Below, piece by piece: positions 55,105 to 64,000 of a stretch of 64,000 nt of DNA. The stretch's first letter is position 1. Each line of letters opens with the position of its first letter. The stretch covers positions 62,001 through 126,000 of the forward strand of contig NZ_VXJW01000002.1 of assembly GCF_008692845.1 (NCBI RefSeq). The letters are read 5' to 3'. The notes beneath the pieces are model-generated. The model saw only the letters and a list, made by a program, of their open reading frames with translations, was not told the DNA's origin and searched no databases. This DNA comes from Salmonella enterica subsp. arizonae (GTDB lineage Bacteria; Pseudomonadota; Gammaproteobacteria; Enterobacterales; Enterobacteriaceae). Both the position numbers and the translations under genes were made by a program.

Positions 55105-56439
55105 ATGACAAGAACTGTAGATTTTATCGGCGTAGGTATCGGCCCGTTCAACCTGAGCATCGCGGCGCTGTCCCATCAGATCGAAGGATTAAGTTGCCGT
55201 TTCTTTGACGAGCGTCAACATTTTGCCTGGCATCCCGGCATGCTGGTGCCGGACTGTCATATGCAGACCGTGTTCCTGAAAGATCTGGTTAGCGCTGTGG
55301 CTCCCACAAGCCCGTACAGCTTTGTTAACTATCTGGTAAAGCGTAAAAAATTCTACCGTTTCCTGACCACCGAGCTACGTACCGTGTCCCGCGATGAGTT
55401 TTCCGACTACCTGCGCTGGGCCGCCGAAGGCATGAACAATCTGCATTTCAATCATGCCGTTGAGAGTGTTGATTTCGACGAAAAACGTCAGTTGTTTGTG
55501 GTTCAGACCAGCCAGGGCGAAAGCGTTGCCCGCAATATCTGCCTTGGCATTGGCAAGCAACCGCACCTGCCGCCTTGCGTAAAAGCGGTGACGCAAACCT
55601 GCTTCCACGCCAGTGAAATGAGCCTGCGCCAACCAGACCTCGGCGGCAAGCGGGTCACTATAGTTGGTGGCGGACAAAGCGGCGCCGACCTGTTCCTCAA
55701 TGCGCTACGTGGAGAATGGGGCGACGCCGCAGAGATCAGTTGGGTCTCGCGCCGCAATAACTTTAACGCGCTGGATGAGGCGGCGTTCGCCAACGAATAC
55801 TTCACACCTGAATACGTTTCAGGCTTCGTCGGCCTGAATGAAAGCGCACGCCAGAAAATGCTCGATGAGCAGAAAATGACCTCCGACGGCATCACGGCCG
55901 ACTCACTACTGACCATCTATCGTGAGTTGTATCACCGATTCGAGGTGCTGGGACAGCCGCGTAACACCCGTCTGCTGCCAAGCCGTTCGGTTACCGTGCT
56001 GGAAAGCCGCGGCCAGAGCTGGCAACTACTGCTGGAGCATCATCTGGATAATGGCTATGACACTCTGGAAAGCGACGTGGTGATTTTCGCCACCGGCTAC
56101 CGTCCAGCACTGCCGCAAATACTTTCACCGCTGATGTCGCGAATCGCCATGCGCGATGAGTGCAATTTTAAAGTACGTGATGACTTCACCCTGGAGTGGA
56201 ACGGCCCGAAAGATAACAACATCTTCGCGGTCAACGCCAGTATGCAAACTCATGGCATCGCCGAACCACAGCTCAGCCTGATGGCCTGGCGCTCCGCCCG
56301 TATTCTTAATCGCGCGCTGGGGCGTGATTTATTCGATCTCAGTACGCCGCCTGCGCTGATTCAGTGGCGCAGCGGCAGTCGGGAAAAACCGCAGCCGGAG
56401 GCTGCTTCTTTAACTCGCTACACAGCATCTTTGGGCTGA
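55105..56439 (+). CDS. iucD: L-lysine N6-monooxygenase IucD
   Basis: A 444-residue FAD- and NADPH-dependent enzyme that hydroxylates the side-chain amine of lysine, the first step of aerobactin synthesis. The FAD loop GVGIGPFNLSIAAL is at residues 9-22, the NADPH motif is GGGQSGADLFL, and the C-terminal FATGYRPALPQ block is present. Its membrane-associated N-terminus is as in E. coli. The tail extends about 20 residues past RWRSGS. Confidence 0.96.
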   Translation: MTRTVDFIGVGIGPFNLSIAALSHQIEGLSCRFFDERQHFAWHPGMLVPDCHMQTVFLKDLVSAVAPTSPYSFVNYLVKRKKFYRFLTTELRTVSRDEFSDYLRWAAEGMNNLHFNHAVESVDFDEKRQLFVVQTSQGESVARNICLGIGKQPHLPPCVKAVTQTCFHASEMSLRQPDLGGKRVTIVGGGQSGADLFLNALRGEWGDAAEISWVSRRNNFNALDEAAFANEYFTPEYVSGFVGLNESARQKMLDEQKMTSDGITADSLLTIYRELYHRFEVLGQPRNTRLLPSRSVTVLESRGQSWQLLLEHHLDNGYDTLESDVVIFATGYRPALPQILSPLMSRIAMRDECNFKVRDDFTLEWNGPKDNNIFAVNASMQTHGIAEPQLSLMAWRSARILNRALGRDLFDLSTPPALIQWRSGSREKPQPEAASLTRYTASLG

Positions 56440-56464
56440 TATTTTCCGCCCGTGTGAAGGAATA

Positions 56465-58666
56465 ATGATGATAAGCAAAAAGTATACGCTTTGGGCTCTT
56501 AACCCGCTGCTTCTCGCTATGATGGCGCCAGCAGTCGCTCAACAAGCCGATGATGAGACGCTCGTGGTGTCTGCCAACCGCAGCAATCGCACCGTAGCGG
56601 AGATGGCGCAAACCACCTGGGTTATCGAAAACGCCGAACTGGAGCAGCAGATACAGGGCGGCAAAGAGCTGAAAGACGCGCTAGCCCAGTTGATCCCTGG
56701 CCTTGACGTCAGCAGCCAGAGCCGCACCAACTACGGCATGAATGTGCGTGGCCGTCCGCTGGTCGTGCTGGTTGACGGTGTGCGTCTCAACTCTTCACGT
56801 ACCGACAGCCGACAACTGGACTCTATCGATCCTTTCAATATCGACCATATTGAAGTGATCTCCGGCGCGACGGCCCTGTACGGCGGCGGCAGTACCGGCG
56901 GTTTGATCAACATCGTGACTAAAAAAGGCCAGCCGGAAACCCAGATGGAGTTTGAGGCTGGCACCAAGAGCGGTTTCAACAGCAGTAAAGATCACGACGA
57001 ACGCATTGCCAGCGCCATCTCCGGCGGCAATGATCATATTTCCGGGCGAGTTTCAGTGGCGTACCAGAAGTTTGGCGGCTGGTTTGACGGTAACGGCGAT
57101 GCCACCCTGCTTGATAACACCCAGACCGGCCTGCAATATTCCGATCGCCTGGACATCATGGGCACCGGTACGCTGAACATCGATGAAACCCAACAGCTTC
57201 AGTTGATCACGCAGTACTATAAAAGCCAGGGCGACGAGGATTACGGACTGAACCTTGGGAAAGATTTCTCAGCCATTAGCGGGACCAGCACGCCATACGT
57301 TAGCAAAGGGCTACATTCTGATCGTATCCCCGGCACCGAGCGTCATCTGATCAGCCTGCAGTATTCCAACAGCGATTTCTTTTCTCAGGAGTTGGTAGGC
57401 CAGGTTTATTACCGCGATGAGTCACTGCTGTTCTACCCGTTCCCGACCGTAAATGCGAACAAACAGGCGACGGCTTTCTCCTCATCACAGCAAGACACCG
57501 ACCAGTACGGCATGAAACTGACCCTAAACAGTAAACCGCTGGACGGCTGGCAAATCACCTACGGGCTGGATGCCGACCACGAACGCTTTACCTCTAACCA
57601 GATGTTCTTCAATCTGGCTCAGTCAAGCGCTTCCGGGGGCCTGAACAACCAGAAGATTTACACCACTGGGCGTTATCCGTCGTATGACATCACCAACCTG
57701 GCGGCTTTCCTGCAATCGAGCTATGACATCAATGATATCTTTACCCTCAGCGGCGGCTTACGCTATCAGTACACTGAGAACAAGATTGATAATTTCATCG
57801 GCTACGCGCAGCAACAGCAGATTGCCGCCGGGAAGGCGACATCCGCCGACGCCATTCCGGGCGGCTCGGTCGATTACGACAACGTTCTGTTCAACGCAGG
57901 TCTGCTGATGCATATCACCGAACGCCAGCAGGCATGGTTCAACTTTTCCCAGGGCGTGGAGCTGCCGGATCCGGGTAAATACTACGGTCGCGGCACCTAT
58001 GGCGCAGCGGTAAATGGTCACCTTCCCCTGACCAACAGCGTGAACGTTGACGACAGTAAGCTTGAAGGCGTGAAGGTCGATTCTTACGAACTGGGCTGGC
58101 GCTTTACCGGCGACAACCTGCGCACCCAAATCTCAACCTACTACTCGATCTCTGATAAGAGCGTGGTGGCGAATAAAGACCTGACCATCAGCGTAGTTGA
58201 CGACAAGCGACGCATTTACGGCGTGGAAGGCGCGGTGGACTACCTGATTCCTGATACTGACTGGAGTACCGGGGCGAACTTCAACGTGCTGAAAACCGAG
58301 TCGAAAGTGAACGGTAGCTGGCAGAAATATGACGTGAAATTGGCAAGTCCATCGAAAGCGACAGCCTATATTGGCTGGGCGCCGGACCCGTGGAGCCTGC
58401 GCGTACAGAGCACCACCTCCTTCGAGGTGAGCGATGCTAAAGGCTACAGCATTGATGGTTATACCACCGTCGATTTGCTCGGCAGCTATCAGCTTCCGGT
58501 GGGTAAACTCAGCTTCAGCGTTGAAAACCTCTTCGACCGCGACTACACCACTGTCTGGGGGCAGCGCGCACCGCTGTACTACAGCCCTGGTTACGGCCCC
58601 GCTTCCCTGTACGACTATAAAGGTCGCGGTCGCACCTTTGGACTGAACTATTCAGTTCTGTTCTAA
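56465..58666 (+). CDS. iutA: Ferric aerobactin TonB-dependent receptor IutA
   Basis: A 733-residue outer-membrane receptor. A signal peptide ends at AVAQQ (residue ~26), followed by the TonB box DETLVVSAN, the plug domain (GKELKDALAQLIPGLDVS, then ALYGGGSTGGLINIVTKKGQPET) and a 22-strand barrel ending in NYSVLF with the terminal Phe. Full length compared with the known receptor. The start follows GAAGGAATA; the first ATG (56465) and the next codon, also ATG, are both possible. Last gene of the operon. Confidence 0.97.
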   Translation: MMISKKYTLWALNPLLLAMMAPAVAQQADDETLVVSANRSNRTVAEMAQTTWVIENAELEQQIQGGKELKDALAQLIPGLDVSSQSRTNYGMNVRGRPLVVLVDGVRLNSSRTDSRQLDSIDPFNIDHIEVISGATALYGGGSTGGLINIVTKKGQPETQMEFEAGTKSGFNSSKDHDERIASAISGGNDHISGRVSVAYQKFGGWFDGNGDATLLDNTQTGLQYSDRLDIMGTGTLNIDETQQLQLITQYYKSQGDEDYGLNLGKDFSAISGTSTPYVSKGLHSDRIPGTERHLISLQYSNSDFFSQELVGQVYYRDESLLFYPFPTVNANKQATAFSSSQQDTDQYGMKLTLNSKPLDGWQITYGLDADHERFTSNQMFFNLAQSSASGGLNNQKIYTTGRYPSYDITNLAAFLQSSYDINDIFTLSGGLRYQYTENKIDNFIGYAQQQQIAAGKATSADAIPGGSVDYDNVLFNAGLLMHITERQQAWFNFSQGVELPDPGKYYGRGTYGAAVNGHLPLTNSVNVDDSKLEGVKVDSYELGWRFTGDNLRTQISTYYSISDKSVVANKDLTISVVDDKRRIYGVEGAVDYLIPDTDWSTGANFNVLKTESKVNGSWQKYDVKLASPSKATAYIGWAPDPWSLRVQSTTSFEVSDAKGYSIDGYTTVDLLGSYQLPVGKLSFSVENLFDRDYTTVWGQRAPLYYSPGYGPASLYDYKGRGRTFGLNYSVLF

Positions 58667-58676
58667 ACCGCGCGCC

Positions 58677-58698
58677 TTGCCCGGCTGGCGCCGGGCAA
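58677..58698 (+). terminator. Hairpin after iutA, possible terminator
   Basis: A 9-bp stem (TTGCCCGGC / GCCGGGCAA) starts 11 bases after the iutA stop. No T-run follows (ACTCG), so it may end transcription only with Rho or act as a stability element. Confidence 0.5.
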
Positions 58699-58721
58699 AC
58701 TCGCAGATTGCAGTTCACTTA

Positions 58722-58746
58722 CCCGGTGGCGCTACCGCTTACCGGG
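58722..58746. repeat. REP element at the right edge of the aerobactin locus
   Basis: CCCGGTGGCGCTACCGCTTACCGGG is a REP-type palindrome between iutA and the convergent pgl. It probably belongs to the chromosomal backbone and marks the right edge of the island. Confidence 0.7.
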
Positions 58747-58798
58747 CCTACAGCATGGCGCCGCTTTCCAGGCAACCGCCACCCGACACACAGCGCCG

Positions 58799-59875
<1,077 letters not shown>

Positions 59876-59957
59876 TCAGACGCAGAATTTTGTCTGCTTA
59901 CCATCCCGGTGTACCATGCCGACAGACGGAATGATTACTCTTAATCTGGAAAAAATT

Positions 59958-60776
59958 ATGACTGCACGCGTGATTGCCCTTGATTTAGACGGAACGTTAT
60001 TAACCCCGCAAAAAACCTTACTTCCCTCCTCGCTCGACGCACTTTCACGCGCCAAAGAAGCAGGCTTTCAACTTATCATCGTCACTGGCCGCCATCACGT
60101 TGCTATTCATCCTTTTTATCAGGCGTTGGCGCTGGACACACCTGCTATTTGCTGCAACGGCACCTATTTGTATGATTATCAAGCGAAAAATGTCCTGGAT
60201 GCCGATCCTATGCCCGTAGATAAAGCATTACAGTTGATTGATTTACTGGATGAGCATCAAATTCACGGCCTGATGTATGTTGATGACGCCATGCTTTACG
60301 AGCGCCCTACCGGTCACGTCGTGCGTACCTCCCGGTGGGCGCAGACCTTGCCGCCGGAGCAACGTCCGACCTTTACGCAGGTCTCTTCTTTGGCGCAGGC
60401 GGCGCGCGGCGTGAACGCCGTGTGGAAGTTTGCGCTTACCGATGAAGATATTCCCAGGCTACAGCGGTTCGGTCAGCATGTTGAACAGGCGCTTGGTCTG
60501 GAGTGTGAATGGTCATGGCACGATCAGGTGGATATTTCTCGCCAGGGCAACAGCAAAGGCAAACGCCTTACCCAGTGGATAGAAGCGCAGGGAGGGTCAA
60601 TGGAGAATGTGATCGCTTTCGGCGATAACTATAACGATATCAGTATGCTGGAGGCGGCAGGTACCGGCGTTGCGATGGGGAACGCCGACGACGCGGTGAA
60701 AGCGCGCGCCAACGTCGTGATCGGCGATAACACTACCGATAGCATCGCAAAATTTATTTACACGCACCTGCTATAG
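59958..60776 (+). CDS. ybhA: HAD-family phosphatase YbhA (pyridoxal phosphate phosphatase)
   Basis: A 272-residue Cof-type HAD phosphatase. Motif I is ALDLDGTLLTPQKT near residue 8, motif II IIVTGRHH, motif III lysine in GNSKGKRLTQW and motif IV GDNYNDISMLEAAG. In E. coli it acts on pyridoxal phosphate and sugar phosphates. ATG 59958 was chosen over an upstream frame start because it gives the family N-terminus. It ends one base before modC, which is convergent. Confidence 0.94.
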   Translation: MTARVIALDLDGTLLTPQKTLLPSSLDALSRAKEAGFQLIIVTGRHHVAIHPFYQALALDTPAICCNGTYLYDYQAKNVLDADPMPVDKALQLIDLLDEHQIHGLMYVDDAMLYERPTGHVVRTSRWAQTLPPEQRPTFTQVSSLAQAARGVNAVWKFALTDEDIPRLQRFGQHVEQALGLECEWSWHDQVDISRQGNSKGKRLTQWIEAQGGSMENVIAFGDNYNDISMLEAAGTGVAMGNADDAVKARANVVIGDNTTDSIAKFIYTHLL

Positions 60777-61835
60777 TCAGGCGGTGATGGAAACGCTTTT
60801 CACCTGCGCATAAAGCCACAGGCCAGGCTTGATACTCAGCTCATCCCTGGCCCACGGGCTTATTCGCGCCCACAGCGTTCTGCCGCCTATCTCAAGCTGG
60901 ACTTCCACCTGTCCGTTATCGTCATAACAATTCGCCACTTTTGCCCGCAATACGTTGCGGATACTGGTCTGCTGCGGCGGCTGTAGTACCAACGAGACAT
61001 CCGACGCCTGAATACGAATACGCAGCGTGGATTGCAGCGGCTGACTGAGTTTATTCACCCAAAGGTGCTGGTCGCCAAGCGCCAGGGCGGTCATAGCGTA
61101 ATGCGGGTGATGCTCCAGTACGCTGACTTTCAGAATACTGCTCTGTTGCTCTTTTGGCAGCCACGGGTGCATGACGCTGCTGCCCCAGACCTCTTCCAGC
61201 GGGCCAAACGCTTTAACCTGACCGTCTTCCAGCACCATGACTTTATCCGCCAGGTGGAGAATTTCGTCGAGAGAATGGCTGACATACAGCATGGGAATAT
61301 TGATTTCCCGCGCCAGCCGTTGCAGGTACGGCAACAATTCGCGTTTACGCGGGATATCCAGCGAGGCCAACGGTTCGTCCAACAGCAGCAACTCCGGGGC
61401 GGTGAGCAATGCCCGGCCTATCGCCACGCGCTGTTTTTCCCCGCCGGAAAGGCTCCCCGGCAGGCGATCAAGCAACGCTTCAATGCCCAGCAGCGACACC
61501 AGTTTATCAAACTGGCCAGCCATGCTTTTCGCCATGCCGTAGCGCAAATTGCCGCGTACTTTATAATGTGGGAACAGGCGCGCATCCTGGAAAACGTAAC
61601 CGATGCGGCGTTTTTCCGGCGTTAAACAGATGCCGTTTTCCGCGTCATGCAATACCCGGCCATTCAGCGCAATGCGTCCTTTTTGCGGGCGAGTCAAACC
61701 GCTGATGGCATTAATCAGCGAGGTTTTTCCCGCGCCGGAGACGCCGAAGATAGCGGTGATTCCACTGGCTGGCAGCGTTTCGTTGAGGGTTAAACAGTGC
61801 GTTCCCAGCGTCTGAGAAAAATTAAGCTCCAGCAT
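60777..61835 (-). CDS. modC: Molybdate ABC transporter ATPase ModC
   Basis: A 352-residue ATPase of molybdate import. Walker A is [11 protein letters not shown] (about 30-40), signature [16 protein letters not shown], Walker [15 protein letters not shown] and the switch His in YVSHSLDE. The C-terminal 120 residues form a Mop/TOBE domain that binds molybdate ([20 protein letters not shown]). Last gene of modABC, 2 bases after modB. Confidence 0.97.
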   Translation of the reverse strand: MLELNFSQTLGTHCLTLNETLPASGITAIFGVSGAGKTSLINAISGLTRPQKGRIALNGRVLHDAENGICLTPEKRRIGYVFQDARLFPHYKVRGNLRYGMAKSMAGQFDKLVSLLGIEALLDRLPGSLSGGEKQRVAIGRALLTAPELLLLDEPLASLDIPRKRELLPYLQRLAREINIPMLYVSHSLDEILHLADKVMVLEDGQVKAFGPLEEVWGSSVMHPWLPKEQQSSILKVSVLEHHPHYAMTALALGDQHLWVNKLSQPLQSTLRIRIQASDVSLVLQPPQQTSIRNVLRAKVANCYDDNGQVEVQLEIGGRTLWARISPWARDELSIKPGLWLYAQVKSVSITA

Positions 61836-61837
61836 GA

Positions 61838-62527
61838 TTAGCGCCCCGTCCGTTCACGGCTGATCCGCGCCAGCCATTCAGAAATCAACAACGAAATCAG
61901 CGCTAATACAATCGAAATCACACACAACCTCGCCGCCGCGCTCTCCCCGCCAGGCGTCTGAATCAAGGTATACATGGCGGAAGGTATGGTGCGGGTTTCG
62001 CCCGGAATGTTAGAAACAAAGGTAATGGTCGCGCCAAATTCGCCAAGCGAACGGGCAAACGCCAGCACCGTACCGACAATAATTCCCGGCAGGGTAAGCG
62101 GTAAGGTGATAGTCAGAAAAACACGCCAGCGCCCGGCGCCCAGCGTTCTGGCGGCCTGTTCAAGCTTAATATCCACGCCCTCCAGCGCCAGCCGAATGGC
62201 CCGCACCATCAGCGGGAAGGACATCACCGCCGCCGCCAGCACGGCGCCGCGCCAGCTAAAGGCAAACGTGAGACCGAACCAGTCATACAGCCACTGGCCA
62301 ATAAACCCGCGTCGCCCCATCGACACCAGCAGCAGATAGCCGACCACCACCGGCGGCAGCACCAGCGGCAGATGCAGGACGCTATCAAGTAAGGCTTTGC
62401 CCGGAAACCGGCATCGCACCAGTAACCAGGCAAAAAAGATCCCAAACGGCAGGCTAAACAGCACGGCCAGGGAAGACACTTTCAGGCTAAGAAAGACAGC
62501 CTGCCATTCTGGATCGGTCAGTATCAT
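61838..62527 (-). CDS. modB: Molybdate ABC transporter permease ModB
   Basis: A 229-residue permease with five to six membrane helices. The EAA loop that contacts ModC reads [21 protein letters not shown]. Its ATG shares a base with the modA stop (TAATG), so translation is coupled. Confidence 0.97.
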   Translation of the reverse strand: MILTDPEWQAVFLSLKVSSLAVLFSLPFGIFFAWLLVRCRFPGKALLDSVLHLPLVLPPVVVGYLLLVSMGRRGFIGQWLYDWFGLTFAFSWRGAVLAAAVMSFPLMVRAIRLALEGVDIKLEQAARTLGAGRWRVFLTITLPLTLPGIIVGTVLAFARSLGEFGATITFVSNIPGETRTIPSAMYTLIQTPGGESAAARLCVISIVLALISLLISEWLARISRERTGR

Positions 62528-63300
62528 TACTTCGTCGTAAATCCATAACGTTTAAAGATTGCCGAGGCCTGCGGTCCTTTCAGGTAATCATAGAACGCGC
62601 TGACGGTCGCATTTTTATGCCCATCCACGATAGCGATGGGGTATTCCACTTTTTTATGTGAATCTTCCGGGAACGTCGCCACGACTTTGACCCCCTTGCT
62701 GGCGAGCGCATCAGAACCGTATACGATGCCCAAAGGCGCTTCGTTACGTTCGACCATCGCCAGCGCGCCGCGCACATCTTCGCCCGGCGCCAGTTTCGAC
62801 TCAAGCGTTTGCCAGGCGCCCAGCTTTTGCAGCGCTTCTTTAGCATAAATTCCCGCCGGGACGTGTTGCGGATCGCCCACAGCCAGACGCCCGCCGTTCA
62901 GCAGACGAATCCAGTCCGTTTTGTTGTCGATGGTAAACGGTTTCTGCTCGCTGGCTTTCGGCGCTACCACGACCAGACTGTTGCCAAGCAACGTTTCACG
63001 TGTCGCGGTATCCACCGTTTTTTTATCGACCGCGTAATCCATCCACTTCTGGTCAGCGGAGATGAACAGGTCCGCTGGCGCGCCCGCTTCTATCTGGCGC
63101 GCCAGCGTTGAAGAGGAAGCGAATGAGGAGGCCACATCCACATTTTTCTCTTTATTATATTCTGCCGCAATGTCTTGCATCGCGTTTGTTAGCGACGCGG
63201 CGGCAAATACGGTGATCTTGCCTTCATCCGCCAGCGCATGACCCGCGATAGCGAAAGATAAAGTCGCCCCTGCGACCAGACGTAACCAGGAATGCGCCAT
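62527..63300 (-). CDS. modA: Molybdate-binding periplasmic protein ModA
   Basis: A 257-residue solute-binding protein. The signal peptide ends at GHALA (about residue 24). Ligand-site segments include FAAASLTNAMQDIA, SFASSSTLARQIEAGAPADLFISAD and VAPKASEQKP. First gene of modABC; the ModE operator lies just upstream. Confidence 0.97.
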   Translation of the reverse strand: MAHSWLRLVAGATLSFAIAGHALADEGKITVFAAASLTNAMQDIAAEYNKEKNVDVASSFASSSTLARQIEAGAPADLFISADQKWMDYAVDKKTVDTATRETLLGNSLVVVAPKASEQKPFTIDNKTDWIRLLNGGRLAVGDPQHVPAGIYAKEALQKLGAWQTLESKLAPGEDVRGALAMVERNEAPLGIVYGSDALASKGVKVVATFPEDSHKKVEYPIAIVDGHKNATVSAFYDYLKGPQASAIFKRYGFTTK

Positions 63301-63320
63301 CTGTAGCTCCTTTTGCGTTT

Positions 63321-63344
63321 CGTTATGTAAAATATAATATAACG
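63321..63344 (-). promoter_or_regulatory. ModE operator of modABC
   Basis: An inverted repeat CGTTATGTAA...AATATAACG lies 20 bases upstream of the modA start. It matches the known ModE-binding palindrome (CGTTATAT half-sites). ModE with molybdate would repress the operon here; modE itself is at the end of the window. Confidence 0.9.
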
Positions 63345-63430
63345 ATAATTCAAAGGGTTTCCCAGCGGTTATTCATACCCATTAACGAGTAAACACAGAA
63401 AATATCGGCAGGAAAAGCAGAAACTTGAGT

Positions 63431-63459
63431 AACAAAAACGCCCGACTGAGCGGGCGTTT
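63431..63459 (-). terminator. Rho-independent terminator of acrZ
   Basis: A 9-bp perfect stem (AAACGCCCG / CGGGCGTTT) with a 6-base loop is followed on the minus strand by TTTTTGTT, 8 bases after the acrZ stop. Confidence 0.9.
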
Positions 63460-63466
63460 GCGGAAA

Positions 63467-63616
63467 TCAGCGGTTCTGTCTGGACTGGTCTTTCTGACCG
63501 ATACCGGAAAAAATGTTGAACACCTCACCCAGACCGTAAACCAGGCCGAGGATGATGGCCATCACCACCGGTACCATGATAACGGCAAATACCAGACTTT
63601 TTAATAACTCTAACAT
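63467..63616 (-). CDS. acrZ: AcrAB-TolC accessory small protein AcrZ (YbhT)
   Basis: A 49-residue inner-membrane protein with one helix ([20 protein letters not shown]). In E. coli it binds AcrB and changes which drugs the AcrAB-TolC pump exports. The start MLELLKSL at 63616 follows AGTTGACC; a longer in-frame reading from 63718 has no support and is rejected. It lies between modA and modE as in E. coli. Confidence 0.95.
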   Translation of the reverse strand: MLELLKSLVFAVIMVPVVMAIILGLVYGLGEVFNIFSGIGQKDQSRQNR

Positions 63617-63744
63617 GGTCAACTCCAGATATAGTCCTTTTTGTATTCTAACCGCATAACACAGAAAAGCACTCCCCTTTTGTGCGGTCGGCTTTGCGCT
63701 GGCGCGCTTTTCAGTCACAATAGCCTTTTTACCAGGAGCTGCTT

Positions 63745-64000
63745 ATGCAGGCCGAAATCCTTCTTACCCTGAAACTTCAGCAAAAGCTTTTTGCCGATCC
63801 CCGACGTATCTCTTTGCTGAAACACATTGCGCTTTCCGGCTCTATTAGTCAGGGCGCGAAAGACGCGGGAATCAGCTATAAGAGTGCCTGGGATGCGATA
63901 AACGACATGAACCAGCTTAGCGAACATATGCTGGTTGAACGCGCGACCGGCGGCAAAGGCGGCGGCGGCGCGGTATTAACCCGCTATGGCCAGCGTCTGA
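63745..64000 (+). CDS. modE: Molybdate-responsive regulator ModE (3' end beyond window)
   Basis: The first 85 residues of ModE, cut by the window edge. They form the winged helix-turn-helix DNA-binding domain (RISLLKHIALSGSISQGAKDAGISYKSAWDAIND, split by its turn) followed by the ATGGKGGGGAVLT wing. The molybdate-binding Mop domains lie outside. ModE represses modABC and activates moaA. ACCAGGAGC precedes ATG 63745. Divergent from acrZ. Confidence 0.97.
   Translation, partial: MQAEILLTLKLQQKLFADPRRISLLKHIALSGSISQGAKDAGISYKSAWDAINDMNQLSEHMLVERATGGKGGGGAVLTRYGQRL

Overview
This window reads as a chromosomal segment of a Salmonella enterica-like enterobacterium. The gene order glnQ, ybiO, rlmF, ybiI, ybiJ, ybiB, dinG, rhlE, cecR-ybhGFSR, ybhQ, ybhP-clsB-ybhN, ybhL, moaEDCBA, ybhK, uvrB, bioDCFB/bioA, ybhB, ybhC, pgl, ybhA, modCBA, acrZ, modE is the familiar enterobacterial backbone. 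The hut histidine-utilisation genes between ybhB and ybhC and a SlrP-type type III effector between ybhK and uvrB point to Salmonella. SlrP differs clearly from the Typhimurium protein as I remember it, so the strain may lie outside the Typhimurium-like group; this is memory, not a search.

Layout. 1-23,900 is backbone: a partial glnQ, an MscS channel, RNA and DNA housekeeping (RlmF, DinG with an SOS box, RhlE), the CecR-controlled ABC exporter operon, the cardiolipin synthase B operon and the molybdopterin operon behind a Moco RNA motif. 23,900-26,740 is the slrP insertion. 26,740-34,940 holds uvrB (SOS box), the divergent biotin operons around a BirA operator, and ybhB. 35,000-41,360 holds two hut operons with HutC-type operators. 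41,360-42,460 is an AT-rich gap ending in a sequence that contains the 15-bp lambda attB core, followed by ybhC.

43,740-58,800 is an accessory island lying between ybhC and pgl. It begins with a two-gene operon behind a strong Fur box: a Slam-type outer-membrane translocon (N-terminal TPR, C-terminal beta-barrel) and a surface lipoprotein with a TbpB-like C-terminal barrel. Next come a broken fimbrial tip adhesin (internal stop, 5' end lost), a degraded IS3-family element and one small orphan gene. The island ends with a complete, Fur-controlled aerobactin locus: shiF divergent from iucABCD-iutA. The working genes here point to iron or haem capture at the cell surface.

58,800-64,000 returns to backbone: pgl, ybhA, the molybdate transporter modABC with a ModE operator, acrZ and the start of modE. 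Molybdate uptake and ModE here work together with moaABCDE 40 kb away.

The best candidate for a little-described system is the Slam/lipoprotein pair at 44,162-46,564. No TonB-dependent receptor lies beside it, and its ligand cannot be told from sequence.
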